A DNA stretch of 64,000 nt from Moniliophthora roreri (GCA_001466705.2 LATX02000225.1:62001-126000); one strand, 5' to 3'. Positions 35,880-48,994 are shown, counted from the first letter of the stretch. Made by a program: numbers and translations. The notes: generated from the sequence alone by a model not told the origin.

Positions 35880-36080
35880 ATTGCAGTATAATGTATTATA
35901 ATAGCGCCGTCCCATTTTATTACATTTTAATGGATTATAATAGTGTTGCTTTATTTTAACGTATTATAATGGATTATAATAATGTCGCTTTATTTTAATG
36001 TATTATAATGGATTATAATAGCGTCGTTTTATTTTATTGTATTATAATGGATTAAAATCACTAAAATACATTATAATCCA
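35880..36080 (+). repeat. Right subterminal repeats
   Basis: Five or so units built on TATTATAATGGATTATAATAG with spacing of 40-50 bp. They mirror the ATTATAATG words at the left end. Confidence 0.75.
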
Positions 36081-36081
36081 T

Positions 36082-36108
36082 TATATTTAGGTGTCCATTT
36101 CGCTGATG
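36082..36108 (-). repeat. Right terminal inverted repeat of 6.1-kb element
   Basis: Reverse complement of 29968-29994 with one mismatch. Confidence 0.75.
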
Positions 36109-36141
36109 TACATCCTGTAAGAATGGTGCCGTGATTATGGG

Positions 36142-36534
36142 GTGGAAAACGAGGTGTTGAATTGGATGGTAATTCGCGGGTTCAAGGAAAGCCGCGATCT
36201 CCGATATCTCTTTGTGCCCAGGGTTCCCCTTGGTCACTTTATGTCGTTGCGCAAGGCCGTAAACTCATGGCTGTCCCGCCCCGTGAAGCTCAATCACACA
36301 ACTTTTGATTGTGGAGCAACGTTTCCGAACCTGGACGTGAAAGCCGTCTTCCATCGAAGTTACGAGGCGAGGGGACTGGAGGAGTTACAGGAGAGCAGGA
36401 TCCATAATGTGATGCAACTCCGGTATCTTAGCCAGGACCATTTTGGGGCAGTGGGATGGACAACGTATTCACTAACCCGTGTAACGTCGGCATCAATGTG
36501 TGGATTCAAGAACCATAGTATGTCGGACCACTAG
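36142..36534 (+). other. Unassigned open frame next to the element
   Basis: A 130-codon frame (ENEVLNWMVIRGFKESRDLR, PLGHFMSLRKAVNSWLSRPV) begins 34 bp right of the element end. Its composition is protein-like but I know no family. The frame has no ATG of its own at the 5' end and could be a 3' fragment of a gene cut by the insertion. The left flank of the element does not supply an obvious other half. Confidence 0.25.
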
Positions 36535-36659
36535 CATTGCAACAAGTTTTATCATTCTGGAGGTCCTCTCGCTACCGTGATTTGTATGTATCTCTACGAA
36601 ACTAATACTAGATTGTATATCTCCACGATCAGACCAGCCCAAACTCTTGTTACATCGTG

Positions 36660-39235
36660 CTACGAGGCATTAGACGGTACCGCCAAAACGGGGAGTAAGT
36701 AATCCTTCACCACCTCTCGGAGTCGGTCAGCTAAGGCGGGTGTCCACTTAATGCCTCCAATGACTGGCAAGGTGAAATCATCATTGCTGAGCCACTCAAG
36801 GGCCCGCAGCTTCATGACACCGTTGGCCCAAAAAAACTCTCGCAAATTGGCGTCATCTCCGTCCACTTCTCCAAGTACTCCCACTTCCACGTCATTAAAA
36901 CAAGTCCCTGGGATAAAGAACGGATTCTCTAACTTCAAACCACCATTCACGCAGGCTGAGACAGCCCTGCGGAGCTCCGAAACGTGTTTGAGGGCACGAG
37001 AAAGTCGCCTCTGGAGACACGGCCATGAGGTTCGATGACGCCAGGTCTCTCGGAGACCGAACAGACCACTGCTGGAGCGAGCGTTGGATCTCCGAATCCA
37101 GCTGGAACTTCTTGACCCATTCCTCCATCGTATAGCGATCATCTATATTGTGAGGTAGAATGAGATCAGGATGACCTCTGTCTAATGGGATCATATATAG
37201 GATGTCAGACGAAATCATATCGAATCACTAAATATACAACTCACCTTGTGTCGCAAACATAGATTTCTGCTTTTCAAGCATTTCTCGCGCAACATTTTGA
37301 CTGGCGATTCTTATGGTTTGAAGGATTTTCGTACTGAGGCCCATTGAGGCGTGGTAGAAAGACGGGGGCTTTTCAGCCAAGCCTTTTGCAGATAGATTAT
37401 GCATACTCGAAAATAGAGGTAAGATCGACTGATTCAGTGCGAATATGGAAAAGACATACATCTCGGCCATGTCATTCAAAGGAGTATTCCCGACTAAACC
37501 TAACGTGTCAAAGGTTACCTCGGATTCCTCTTTCGGAAGGACCAAGAGTGCTTCTTCAATAGAGTTGTAGTCCGCGTATGCTTTTTCCCATTCCTTGACG
37601 GATTCGCGACTGTCTGATTCTGTCATACCACCTTGACCATGAGCATCGTCTTTGGGAGGTGGACTAATTGCACGTCTCGATGCAATGAACGAGGAAGAGT
37701 TCACTGGATCATTCTGAATCCGTTAGCCATGATTGCGGCCCTCAAACAACTTAATGAGGGCTTACTTTTTTTTGCTGTTTGCTGGTTTGAATAACTTGCT
37801 TCAGCGCCGTCTTTACGCCACTAAGGATAAGTGAAAACATCAAGTTCACAACTGCGAAGCTGTCAGTCCATGCCACGTAAGTAGTCATGTGTCCGCTGTA
37901 CATACAGTGAATAACCGATTCCATTATCTTGACATCTTCCAAATTGCCAAATCCCAACTGTATCTCCTCAACGATAAGGAAACAGGGTTCTGGGCGTGTA
38001 GGTTCCAGCGCGTAAACGTATACAGATGAAATGTCAGCTAGAACACCATAGACGGTGTTCCTCCCTCCACTATCCCTGAAAACGGCTAAAGGGAAAAGGT
38101 TAGAGTGATGACGAACAGTCTGTGAACCCTTTACCCAGCATTTCGCAGAAAAGTTGGCAGAGACCAACAATTCGCTTTAGAGCGCGTTTGAGCTCAACCA
38201 GCACAATTGTTAAATTGCCAAATGTGTAGATCTGTATGCAGTTGAGATATGAAAAAGCGCCACTGCGACCTGAAACAACTCACTTTCTGGTCGGCAAAGC
38301 CAGCCAGGAGCATCAGGTGTACTTGACTCTCGACGACCTGCGTCTCAGGTTTCATTGTTACTGCTCCCTGAAAAAGAGCAATGATTGGGATCATGATCTG
38401 AGGGTGTAATTAATGGACAAGTATACGGTGATCCTTGAGGAAGGTAATTACCGCATTGAACAAGAGCGTCTTCGTAGCTTCGTTGTCCTCGTTGCTGTTA
38501 TATCCAGTTGCAACCAGCGTTGCATCGATACGCTTGACGATGTCAATAATGACACCTGTGGGAGGCAGGTAGCACTTCTTATACTCTGCCTTGCCGAGCT
38601 TGGCGCCCAGATCCTTCAGATCTTTGGGACGACGCAAAGGCAGTCCGTAGTAGTTGGGCGAGCTCCCGATGAAAACGAGCAGTCTAGTATAGCTGACATC
38701 CGAGAATGCCGTAGTCTTCTCTGTCTTGCCTTCCAAGATAGAGATAACGATCTCTCGTATAACATCATTTGGAATTCCAGATTGAATTCGTCCAATCAAG
38801 TCCTGCAAGTCGAGTCGTTAATCGAGATAGTAAGAAGTAAAACGGGTTAGAGATGTACTAATTTTTTGTCTTCGACTGGGGCAGATGATGCTCTTGGCTT
38901 CTTCCGGGGACTGGTGTCCTTCAATTACATATAAAGTGAGAATGATGCTTCAAATCACGTGTACACGATTCCTACCTCCTCAGAACTTTCGTCTCCCTAA
39001 ACGCGGTTGGAATACCTTGAGCGAACAGGTCGGCTTCTGGCAAAATGAGGGTGGTCACATACCGAGCTTGGTCTTTTCTTGACTTGTGGAGCGGGGGTGT
39101 ACCGATCTCTCGGTTTTCTGGTCCGAGATCCCTGAATCACAGTCAGCTCCTGAATGGAAGGGAAAATATTGGTCTCACTCTGCGCAGAGGTGGATCGTTG
39201 GGTTCAGAAGTCGAGGCTGTTGATTGCAGGTCCAT
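36660..39235 (-). CDS. 13-exon gene, 643-aa protein, possible REase-like family
   Basis: Exons (minus) are 39235-39179, 39149-39063, 38996-38976, 38918-38859, 38802-38452, 38397-38284, 38231-38135, 38085-37906, 37851-37766, 37713-37460, 37405-37245, 37175-37063 and 37010-36660; every phase agrees. The basic disordered start has SRTRKPRDRYTPAPQ and PRKKPRASSAPVED. Then DLIGRIQSGIPNDVIREIV, YTRLLVFIGSSPNYYGLPLR, VVESQVHLMLLAGFADQK and NTVYGVLADISSVYVYALEP follow. The ES.V(x)n VYGVL.D pattern recalls PD-(D/E)XK-like domains in basidiomycete effector-type proteins; this is tentative. The C-terminal half has EKPPSFYHASMGLSTKILQT and IDDRYTMEEWVKKF. Oddities are a 29-nt first intron, a 21-nt exon and a weak GTTCGG donor at 37062. 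Confidence 0.7.
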
Positions 39236-39683
39236 AATCTGTACAAGAAGATGAGCAAGATACAGCAAGCGACGGCAATTACATTCATACCTGTGGTTCT
39301 CGATGGATGAGATGGTAGTGGAACGAAGAGAAGGGAGCAAGGCGCCTGCAAAGATGTCAAAATCAGCCCCATTATTTTAGGGACCCGATTTGCGCCCGAA
39401 TCGGTGCCTGTCAAACGATAGCAACCAGCTAAAAAGTGATGTAATTGGGAAGGGAAGCAAATCAGCTCGTAGATGAGGGAACCCTCAAATGTCGAGAATC
39501 GATATCGTTGTGCCCATTGGCTGCCGACAGGGACATCAGTTTTTCTTTTCTTTCTTTTCTTTTTTTCTGAGTTATCGACATTGCAATCAACTTGGAACGA
39601 CGATATACAATCGAAGGCTTTGATGAAGAGAAAAAAATACAAGTGTTACATAGTCCCATCAATCGCTCCTAGTCGGTAGCGCG

Positions 39684-40610
39684 TCACCGCCAAATCGGAA
39701 CCGTATTCGACCTCTGCATCCTCGACGTCCTCTTGAGCGCGCTAGAAGCGGTAGGAGCCGACAAATTACGCAAAAGTGTAACCTTTTTCCTCTGCTCCAC
39801 CACCGCCGAATCATTCTCCTCCTCTTGAAAAGTGAAAGTATGATAAATCTCGTTCAAAAACACCTGGGAAGGCGGATTCGGATGTCTATGATATGAAATA
39901 TGTTTGGCGGGACGAGGTGAGCTGGTGCGCCATGGCGAGTCTGAGTGAATAGACACGATGCCTCGACCGTCGAATGGCGTGCTGCCGTCCGACTTGGTCA
40001 GACCAGTGAAACCGAGGCCGATGCCAGTTGGCGTGAGGGGTGGCTGTGAGAACGAGCTGGTTGTGGAATGGTAGATTGATGACGATGATCCGTAAGGATA
40101 GGAGGAAAATAAACCGTTTTCAAGTAGAAAGTTTGTATCTTCGGGCGTGGACAAGGAAAGTGAATACGATGATGAAAAGGACGATGATTTGAAGGCTGGC
40201 GTTGATGGTAAGATGGGTGTCGGTGGCATTGGCAGTGATGAATCACAGTCTAGAAGAAACGAAGGCTCGCTGCAGTCTGTCACGGATATTGAGGGTGAAT
40301 CTAGTGTAATCTGAGGTTCGGCAGAAGTCTATAAGGTGCAAAGGTCAATAAATGTTTAGGAATTGTAAAGGCGGGATACGCGAAATACCTTGAGAATGAT
40401 ACTAGCATTATCTTCGAGCTCGCTGTCTAGCACCATCATAGATTTTGACGCGTCCCATCTCCAATATTGACCGCCCTTCCTTTCTTCGCCCCTCTCTCCC
40501 TGCAAGACCTTTGAAGCTTTTCCGTTTTCTGGTATAGGCGAGTCATTGAAAAGAGTGTGCGCGCTTTGAGATCCGTAATTTACGTTCAGAATAGACATGA
40601 TGGCTTGCAT
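39684..40610 (-). CDS. Ser/Pro-rich 288-aa protein, unknown
   Basis: Exons are 40610-40389 and 40328-39684 with matching phase. The start is MQAIMSILNVNYGSQSAHTL. A short conserved-looking block GGQYWRWDASKSMMVLDSEL precedes a long serine/proline-rich stretch with STPAFKSSSFSSSYSLSLST and PPLTPTGIGLGFTGL. A second ordered block, PSQVFLNEIYHTFTFQEEEN, and a basic end (ALKRTSRMQRSNTVPIWR) follow. It is probably intrinsically disordered with short interaction motifs. No signal peptide or membrane segment. It lies head-to-tail with the 13-exon gene, separated by 450 bp that include a pyrimidine tract typical of fungal promoters. Confidence 0.7.
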
Positions 40611-40997
40611 GAAAGAGGAAGTAGGATGAAGAGCGAGATAGTGCCGCGACGGTGTGGTAAGTAGGAGTGTAAGGGGCGAAAGAGTCCAGAATGGCCTCGA
40701 TTTTCAGGCCTGGACCATGGTCATGTGCTCTGCTGACAAGTGCTTACAAGTACCTCTCCTTGGTCCTCTGCCCCGCGAGCGAACCGCAAGCGTATTATTT
40801 GACAACAAGGATACGTTATTGAAAATAATACTCAACAGCAAGTAGATACAACAGCGCCTATAGACATCTGAAGGCTCCAATGGTGTTTTGCCACGTCCGA
40901 AGGAAAGAACTAGGCCATCCTTGATGATCCCCTTGAAGCCCAATAATATTAGATTGAGAGACGAGAAGATAGTCTTGACCGGGATTGGGTTGCATAG

Positions 40998-42014
40998 TTA
41001 GGAAGGGGCAGCAGCAGCAGCGGCGGCGGCGGCGGCTTTCTTCTGGGCTCTGACTATGCTGAATCGTTTCTTATACGCATCTCTCATGTACTCCTGCGCA
41101 AAAACTCCAGGTTCAGTGTACGGAGAACGAAGCATGATATAAAATGAGAAACGCACTTCATCATAGGTTACCTTGAACGAGGGCCTCTGCTTCAAAGCTG
41201 CATAATACTTCATCAGCTTCTCAAATTTGGGATCCTTCGTGACAGCCTCCCAGCATTTGGTTCCCTCTCCGATTTCGTACGCTCCAACTTCATTCGTAAG
41301 CGCGGTCTCCATCCTTCCCATGAACGGAGCAACAGCAATATCCGCAATCGAGAACCTCTCCCCCAGGACATATGGGCCATCCTTGGACAAAAGAACCTGC
41401 AGAGACTCAAGTCCCTTCAACAGAGCCTCGAAATGCTCTCCTCGAAGCAGGAAACCAACGAAACCCGGTGCGACTTTGGTGTTGAAAATTTCAATGAAAA
41501 ATCTCGCTTGAGCACGCTCGACTGGGTCTGGTGGTAATATTCCGCATTCTGGGTACAAATCGGCAACGAATTCGACCAAGATGAGAGATTCGGCGAGTTT
41601 GACAGAATCGGGGGAAGGTTGCTCGGGAGGTACTATGGGTCCGCCGTATGATATTGCTGGAACCTGAGAAACAAAAAAAAAATTTTGAGCGCTCTGACAA
41701 GTAAACAGGAAAAGGGTCTACGCACTTTGCTGGCAGGATTAACCTGAGGGGTAAACCACAAAGGCTTATTGGATAGGTCAATCTCATGGCGGGTGAACTC
41801 TGCCTTTGCTTCTATGAGAGCAATCTCCGTCTATATTCCAACAACAGCAGCTTCATCATCAGTGTCGTCGAGAATAACACAGTCAACATCAAGACTGGGC
41901 TCACTCGTTGTGCATAAGGGCAAATCTGGAAGGAGGATCAGTATCCGCACGAGACAGAATTACAGCATTGCGTACCTTTGCGGTATATAGGGTCAGCTGT
42001 TTTTTATCTGACAT
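40998..42014 (-). CDS. Omega-class glutathione S-transferase
   Basis: Exons are 42014-41976, 41925-41905 (21 nt), 41830-41726, 41663-41157 and 41093-40998, giving 255 aa. The thioredoxin-like N-terminal domain has KICPYAQRTEIALIEAKAEF with the active-site Cys of the CPY/FAQR motif that marks omega GSTs. It continues with HEIDLSNKPLWF and NPASKVPAISYGG, where the cis-Pro binds glutathione. The helical C-terminal domain has GPYVLGERFSIADIAVAPFM, the N-capping/ADI motif of GSTs. It ends in ten alanines. Omega GSTs perform glutathione-dependent thiol transfer and deglutathionylation and are cytosolic. The length fits the family. Confidence 0.9.
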
Positions 42015-45000
42015 GGCGGATTATGACTCGAGTCGTAGTAGAGGCGGAAGCGCTCGTCAACGAGCTTATTACAAGATTGGAGTATTCAGAGTAGGAGAAA
42101 AAAATAAGGAAGGGGAGGTCATTTCTAATTGTGGTCCGCGGGCCCGCAAGCCCATGCGACATGTTCGAAGAATATGTCATCATTTTGGCTCAGTAAGCAA
42201 TCAATTTACTTTAGTAATTCCTCTTCATTCACTGGACGATTGTACTTTACGGGAACCGGGACGGCGAATTCATCGCAGAACTTCACTATTATACACTTCA
42301 AAGTACAGCACGAGAGCACCACAGTGGAGATTCTTCGTTCCTTCTAAGGGTCTTCTCCCGGAAGTTCGGGAAATGCTTCATAATGAGCTCCCATGATGAC
42401 GGGTCAGCTGCTTCGGCGTACCATGATCAGCCCGAGGGCAATTCTAAACTCCGCTTCAGCCTCCAAGTACGATGAAGTGGCTTTACACCGCACTCAACTG
42501 CGCCGTTACCGCACGGAACTTGGACAAGTACTATATGGACAGTACTATATTAGCACGTATGTATTGTATCCTTGACGCAAGAAGACATATCAAAAAAACT
42601 TCGGTAACCCGCTACTAGTCTGATAGATCTCAAGTGCCTGACAGGTGTCGCAGTGAAGAAAGGATGTCCTTGTCCAAAGCATTGGGAGATCAAAAAGCCT
42701 CTCCTGGATGCCGCCTACACCCCTGAACAATGAACAGGCTACCGACAGTAACGCGAAAGCAATGTTATGTTTTTCGTAACTGTCTACTTTGGCTTCGGGC
42801 GTGGACGTTACTTGACGCTGTATGGGTCTTAGAATAACCCGCATCCTGGAAGAACAAGTCAGAGACCCAGGTATAGAAAGAGAGCAGTTGGGATAACATA
42901 CAGCTAACATATGAATCCTTTGTAGTAAGCGCCATACTGAGCTCATACTTTGTCATGCATCTGAGCGACGATTTACAAACCGGAAGACTAACAATCAGAG
43001 GAAGAGACGTACTAGTTACGCCCCGAGGGGCATGAGCTCGGAGGATATTCCTGGAAATAGCCTAACGTGATGACCTGAAAGTCTGGATTCCTGAGCCTTG
43101 GGACCGGTTGATCGCTAACTGGCTTCCGTTTGGGGCGACCATTTGAGCGGCAGAGGAAGAGCTGGGACCATGGTATAAGTGCAATGTAAGGATCCAGAAC
43201 CATTCCACTAGCAATACCGTTGACGAAGCGACTTATAATCCCCGCGCGAGATTTGTAAGTAGCACCTAGGTCTGTGGCATTCCATGAGGGTTGTGGATGC
43301 CGTCGCCTGGAAACACACGTCTTCGAGAGACCAGTGTCCCCGAAAAACATCAATCCAAGGAACTGGATTGAGCAGAGGCATACAGATACAGGCCGTACAG
43401 TACCAGCGTGAGTCGAATAATAACCACAGACGCCAAGATACTGGACAAAGTTAAGGTGTGGAGTAAGTGGTTCCTGTCCGCAGCGTCGCCAGTAGCGGCG
43501 TAGTTAACATGGGACCTCCAGCTAGGGAACTGTCTGTGGAGTTTGTGACGTGGCATTGGTCCTGCCGGGTCGAGGAAGAACCCCAGAGTGAACGGCCGTC
43601 GCTTGGGAACATTCTGGGGTAGTGGCGTCTGTACGGGGAGCCGACGTCGAAGTGGATTGCTAATAGGACCTGCAAGTTGATTGCTAGTCGTACGGGCTCG
43701 TGAAGTCTCGACAAGAGATGGCGAAAGCTAGATATTTGTGATAGGTGAGCGGCCGCCAAATGCTAGGTGAGGGGATGAGAAAACGCACCTCTGAACGGCC
43801 TATAAGTCCCGAACCGACAACTCGTGTGAAGAGTAACTGTGTGGTCTGGATGCCTGGTAGGTCTGGCACGTATTAACAGCTGTAATACGTGAGAATAGCT
43901 AACGTACGATGGAAGCTTCAGATCCCCACCTTCCTAAGCCAGCCGGACGCTCTCCAGAAAGCTCGCATGTAGAACCTAACGCCAGATGTGCTGAGAAATG
44001 CCACATAAAGGGCAATGGGTGCACACATATTCCACCGGGGTCAGAATTTACCCCAGAATGACGAGCCGCCGCCTAAAAAAAAATAACAACAATGAGACTC
44101 GAGGTAGATAGAGAAGTAGCAGCGATGACATACAAAGATTCACCTTCTCATTCCCGTGCTAAAGGAAACGACATTGAGTTGCAAGTAGTGAAGTGATGGT
44201 AGCATCAAGCAACCACAGACACTAGTATGTCGAAGGACAGCTGGGTATTGGAATCTGAACCAGGAATACAGCCCTGGGATAGGCTGCGCTTACAGCCTGT
44301 ATGGAGGAGACTAGCCGATGTTTAACTCTAATTGCTATTGGAAGCTGAAACCGACGCCTAGTATCACCTGCCGATGACAGTGAATTGTGAAAAGCTACAG
44401 GCATTGATGAGCGTATATTAAGGCAAAAGAGTTGAAAAAGGTACCTTTCAGCGCCGACCAACACTTCGTCACATCCACTTCCAAGATCCGTATGATGAGC
44501 AACGAGGTGGCCTGATTCTGGTGGACAGTTGGCCAAGGCCTAGATGCCAGGCGATGGCGAAAACCTAGAGGTAATACGTCGTAAACATGACTGGAGGACG
44601 ACGTTTAAGAGGATAGAACAAGCACCTTCCTGCAAGGGAGCCGGATACATTCCGGTAGGACTGCATGTAAACGGTCCGGAAAGCGTTCATTTTTTTGAAA
44701 CGGTGCCCTCGGCCGTACAACGCATGCCTCTTTGCTATAGGCCGTCGACCCTAAACATGATGCTTATTAACACAAATACTATAAGGAAAGGGTATGTGAA
44801 TGGATATACCGGGTTCAGAACGCGATCACGACATGTAATGAGCCTGTATAGTGAAAGAAACAAAAATTGGACCGTGGAATGTTGTTTGAAATCCTTCATC
44901 GAGGTAAACGCGTGTTAAAGCTCATGGCATGGTACAAGATCTACGAAAATCTGGTGTGAGCGGCGAGTCAAAGCAGCTCCAATGGTTGCACACACACCTC

Positions 45001-46504
45001 GTAAGACTTCCGCATAGCTAAAGATTAACATTCAGACTGCGATCTCCCGGACAGAACCTTGACCGGATGATTGCTTTGGATGTGATCGGCTGAGACACGC
45101 GACTGTGGGTTGTGATGATGGACACGGGTGGTTTCATTGACTGCGTCTGAAAAACGTGTCAAAAGAGACGACAGATTGGCACGAAGAACTTACCTTAGCA
45201 TCTGCGTAAGCAGTCTATGAAAAACGAAGGCCGCGCAGGCTTATCTCGAGGACAGGAAGCGTCGGTTCTACATCTGCGCTCTCTCAGCAACATCGATCCG
45301 AACACCAGTGAAAACATGTATCATGTCTTTGAGTGCGGGAGATAGTGACTAGGGTGAACATAAATAGATAGATAGCAACTCGAGGTCGACAATCTGAAAG
45401 GAGAATTCATTTCACTAAACGAAAAGTAGCTCGAGGAGACAAACCTGGGACAGACTAGCTATCTTGGTGTTGTTCCCAACCCCTCCAAATGGCAGACATT
45501 GCCTCCTGATCCCATTTACACTTTCTTCTCTTATTATTAATGCAGCCGCTGACCATCGGTGCCGAGTCTTGGCCATTGAAGTAGATTCGCGCGGATATCG
45601 AATGCGCGACAAACGCATTGCACTGGACCCCAGCGGTTAATTGCGGATGGGGTGGAGTATTCGATCCTGATGATAAATCAGCAAACAGACGGATAGAATC
45701 TGATTTCAGAAACTTTTACTGAGAATTACTGGGCGTTTCTCGAGGGAGAATGTTCATAGGCAGGACGGGTCATTGGGGGTCATCGTGGTTTGTGGAATCA
45801 AATGTTGAGCGGAGATTGAATACTTTCCCGGCGGTTAGAGTTAAACGCTCGACGACCCTTTTCTCGTTCATTCAACCTCTCACGGGGACGTACTAGACAC
45901 ACGACGGTCTGCGCCTGCGTCTGGGCTAAATCAGGAACACTTTGAGATTCGCCTCGCTTTCACTTCGTGGCAGAAAGTTCTTTTCTGGAGCAATACTGCC
46001 CCACAAGATTCGGACTCCAACTTGAAGATCGTTTCCGGTCGGCAACCGGTCGGTATTCTTATCCCATCACTCCGAGCTCCAGTACTAACTTCTAGTTCAC
46101 AGCTCAAATGGACGTGTTCTATACAAAGCTTTAATTGAAGGCAAATGATCAAGGTCGGCATCACTGACACAATGCCTGCATGCAGCCGCGTGTAATCGAC
46201 GTCAGACACCTTCGTTGCTAAAATCAACAAGCTCTACCCGCTCTCTTCTCTCGGTAAGTATCCTAGCATTCCATCTTTACCATTGGATCAATGGATCTGC
46301 GACCTCTGTTTATTCGGAGTCGTCGGACTGTTAGGTACAGGGTATTCAATTCATTCCGTTTCAAACGGTTTTACGACTGTGATTCGTTGATCGATCACCT
46401 CATGGCTTCCTGCAAGCATATTCGTCTCATGCTGTGAGCGTGACATCTCCTTCAGCCTTCTTATGCGACGCGGAAGGACGATGGTCGAATGAGTTCCCCC
46501 CACA
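42015..46504. other. 4.5-kb gene-poor region
   Basis: No gene I can support. On the minus strand 43760-43350 holds protein-like text with one hydrophobic stretch (LSSILASVVIIRLTLVLYGL) and a possible intron, perhaps a decayed membrane protein. 42946-42590 and 44222-44536 are further short minus frames without family. The first 200 bp should include the GST promoter, and 46250-46500 the promoter and leader of the next gene (a GTAAGT at 46254 could start a leader intron). Nothing else is identifiable. Confidence 0.35.
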
Positions 46505-48994
46505 ATGTTCTCATCACGCGGTGCTCCTAGTTTCAATGGTCGAGCTCCTTCATCATCAGGCCAGGCAAAGGTCGTCTTTTCGTCTTCTCAAGCGGTAGTG
46601 CAGCTTATCTGATGGCGTTATCCTAGGGTTTCGTGACACCAGGACCGAAGGGGGTCTCAATGCGTATCTTCAGACAGCCCACACTTTCCTCTTCATACCC
46701 ATATGCCACCACTGCTCATTTCGACGTTGAGTACCATAATATTGATTATTCTCAACCTAGGATGAGGACGAGTTTGATTGGGACTTCTCGGTCATCAGAA
46801 GCCCAGAAGCAGTTCCACTTTCCAGGAAGCGGCATCAACTCTGCCCCTCCCCGATCCTCCGACCATCGCAGGTCCAAAACTCCTTCATTCTCTATTATTC
46901 CGTCGGGTATGTCGAAAGACATGTTTATCTATGAGGCGTCAAATTCAGAATTCTCGTCTTCAAACACCTCGCTCCCTTTACCGTTCTCTCCTGCATTATC
47001 AACGGATAGCACCGCCACTGTGAGAAGCCCAGACTCTCCAGTCGATGCTTTGCCTCCCCATGGATTCAATCGGTCATCCACCCCTGCTCCTCCGAAAAGT
47101 AGCACTTTTCCGCTGCATATTCCAGCGCTCGCACAGGCGCAGTCGGGTCTACGAAATGTCGTCTCATCAGATTCAACTCACTCTAGTCAAACCTCCAATA
47201 TCTCTACGCAACAGAGCAGTGGATCTGCCGCATCAGCAGACCTTCGTTCTTTTCCGAGCTCAGAGCGTCAGGAAATAGAACTAGACCGTATATCTCGCAT
47301 GAACACCGAGATAAACGCTGGTTACGCCCATGTAGCAGTGAATCCACCACATCCAGCTGCTATTTCGACGGAACCCAGGACGGCACCTCCGCAGATCTAT
47401 CGCGATATGCCTCTGAGGAGTAGTCCAGACCCCTTCGATGCTGCCTTTGCTGCGGCAAATGCAGCTCGGAACACCGCGGATCCAGCGTTAGCAGCACATC
47501 CTCTGCCTATACCCCCTATCATTCCAGAACAGATCAAGGAACAGCGTGGACTCGACTCTAGCAAGGTCGATAGGAGAAATTCATATGTACCCCCGGCGCC
47601 CATCGTTCCTTCCATATCACAATCTACGACCAGTACTCTGGACCCTAACCATCCCCTACTTGTTGCACCTGGTAGCATGTCAACAGTTCAGAACACGTAT
47701 CAAACGCAAGTGCCAAGGTCTAGCAGCGGAAGTAGTGAAGGAGAAAACACCTCCCAGCGCTCCTCTCCAGGGAAGAAAGGTCACACGCGAGCAAGAACAG
47801 ACTCTTTCGCTTCACGCCGAAGCAATTCGCCACCAACATTCCCCGCAAATGCATCAGTGGCTTCAGTGCCTGCTCCTACAGGTGTTGAAGTGCCTCAGCA
47901 ACCTCGTGTCGAGCCTCTCGTTCTAGTCACATCGCAGCATCAATTTCCTCTGCCGTTACCCCACCTACCGTCTGCGGTCACCATGCCAGTGGCGCAGCCG
48001 TCACTTCCCTTGCTCCACATTGCGCACATACCTTCAAATGCCCCTGCTCAGACCGCAGTAGTGGATGCACCTCCACCTGTGCGTTCTCGCACTGTATCGA
48101 TTGAAACAGTCAGCGAATCAAACTCAGAACGCAGCGGCGGTGAAAGGTCGCCAATGATAGGAATCATTCAGCAGATTATTCAGCCTGCTGGTGCTCCTGA
48201 CGTTTCTCGTCGCTCACGTAAGACAAGCGTGTCGACCAGCCCACCCAGTTCACATCCTTTACCTGTACCACCACCGACTGCAGCATCCATGGGTCGGCCA
48301 AACTCACATACGCATACATCGCAAACCAGTCCATCTTCAGCTACCTCAAGCACCGCAACAGAACCATTTACCTCTTCAGCACCTCCTCCTCCTGCTGCTA
48401 CCACAACAACCAGCGCATCCGCTCCCAGGTCCAAAACACCTGGTCCCAAACGCAGCCACTCTGACGGCGATAATCCAGCATACGCTGGCGCAAGTCAACG
48501 CAGTGCAACTCCATTCAGAAGCGAATTTGTACCCAACGTATCCGCTCCTCCTGGCAGACCACCTGTTCCTGAGCCACAGCGAAGGTTTACAGATAGTGAT
48601 CAACATCTCTCTGCTTCGAGGGCTCCAACTGTGACTGTCGCCGTTCCTGCTACTACCCGCGCTGCTCACTCAGTTCGCTGGAAGCAAGAGCTCATCTGTC
48701 CGTCTCCTATTCTCCCCAGTCAGCGAAGAAAAGGCTGGTTCAATCGTCGAGGGTGAGGATACCACCATTTCTTAAGATGTTCAATGCTAACTGACTGGTC
48801 ACAGGGATCAACTCTGGACGAACAGTGGATCGTACAAATCGCCACCTGCAGGGCAGGAGTTCCCCTTGGACTTGGCTTCCTATCCGGATTATGGAGAAGG
48901 TTGGATGAACGAGGATGGTGTCAAGATCGACATGATGCATCGCCTTATACCCAAACCACCTCTCAAGCCAGCTCTGAAGCAGCCCAGAGCTTGA
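46505..48994 (+). CDS. Low-complexity 793-aa protein, unknown
   Basis: Exons are 46505-46570, 46627-48752 and 48805-48994; phases agree. The start is MFSSRGAPSFNGRAPSSSGQ. Most of the protein is Ser/Pro/Thr/Ala-rich and should be disordered, with repeated SRRSRKTS-like basic-serine patches that look like phosphorylation sites. It also has a short alanine-rich helix (DPFDAAFAAANAARNTADPA). The last exon carries the only compact-looking block: GDQLWTNSGSYKSPPAGQEF, PLDLASYPDYGEGWMNEDGV. No membrane segment or catalytic motif. It converges on the RecQ gene, with 244 bp between stops. Confidence 0.75.

Larger units (their letters stand above)
29968..36108. mobile_element. 6.1-kb inverted-repeat element with GIY-YIG gene
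   Basis: The ends are CATCAGCAAAATGGACACCTAAATATA at 29968-29994, inverted with one mismatch at 36082-36108. Next to each end lie AT-rich arrays of ATTATAATG-type subrepeats. Four coding regions lie inside: two on the minus strand (31026-32198 and 32642-33656) and two on the plus strand (33659-34501 and 35250-35754). No DDE transposase motif is visible. I could not find a clear target-site duplication. Single N characters at 30303, 30726, 31454, 32812 and 33657 mean internal sequence may be missing, possibly including a transposase gene. Confidence 0.7.

Noticed and set aside
29968..36108. Target-site duplication for the 6.1-kb element
   Set aside because: Bases next to the two ends (TTCAG and TACAT) do not match as a direct repeat, so the exact ends remain open.
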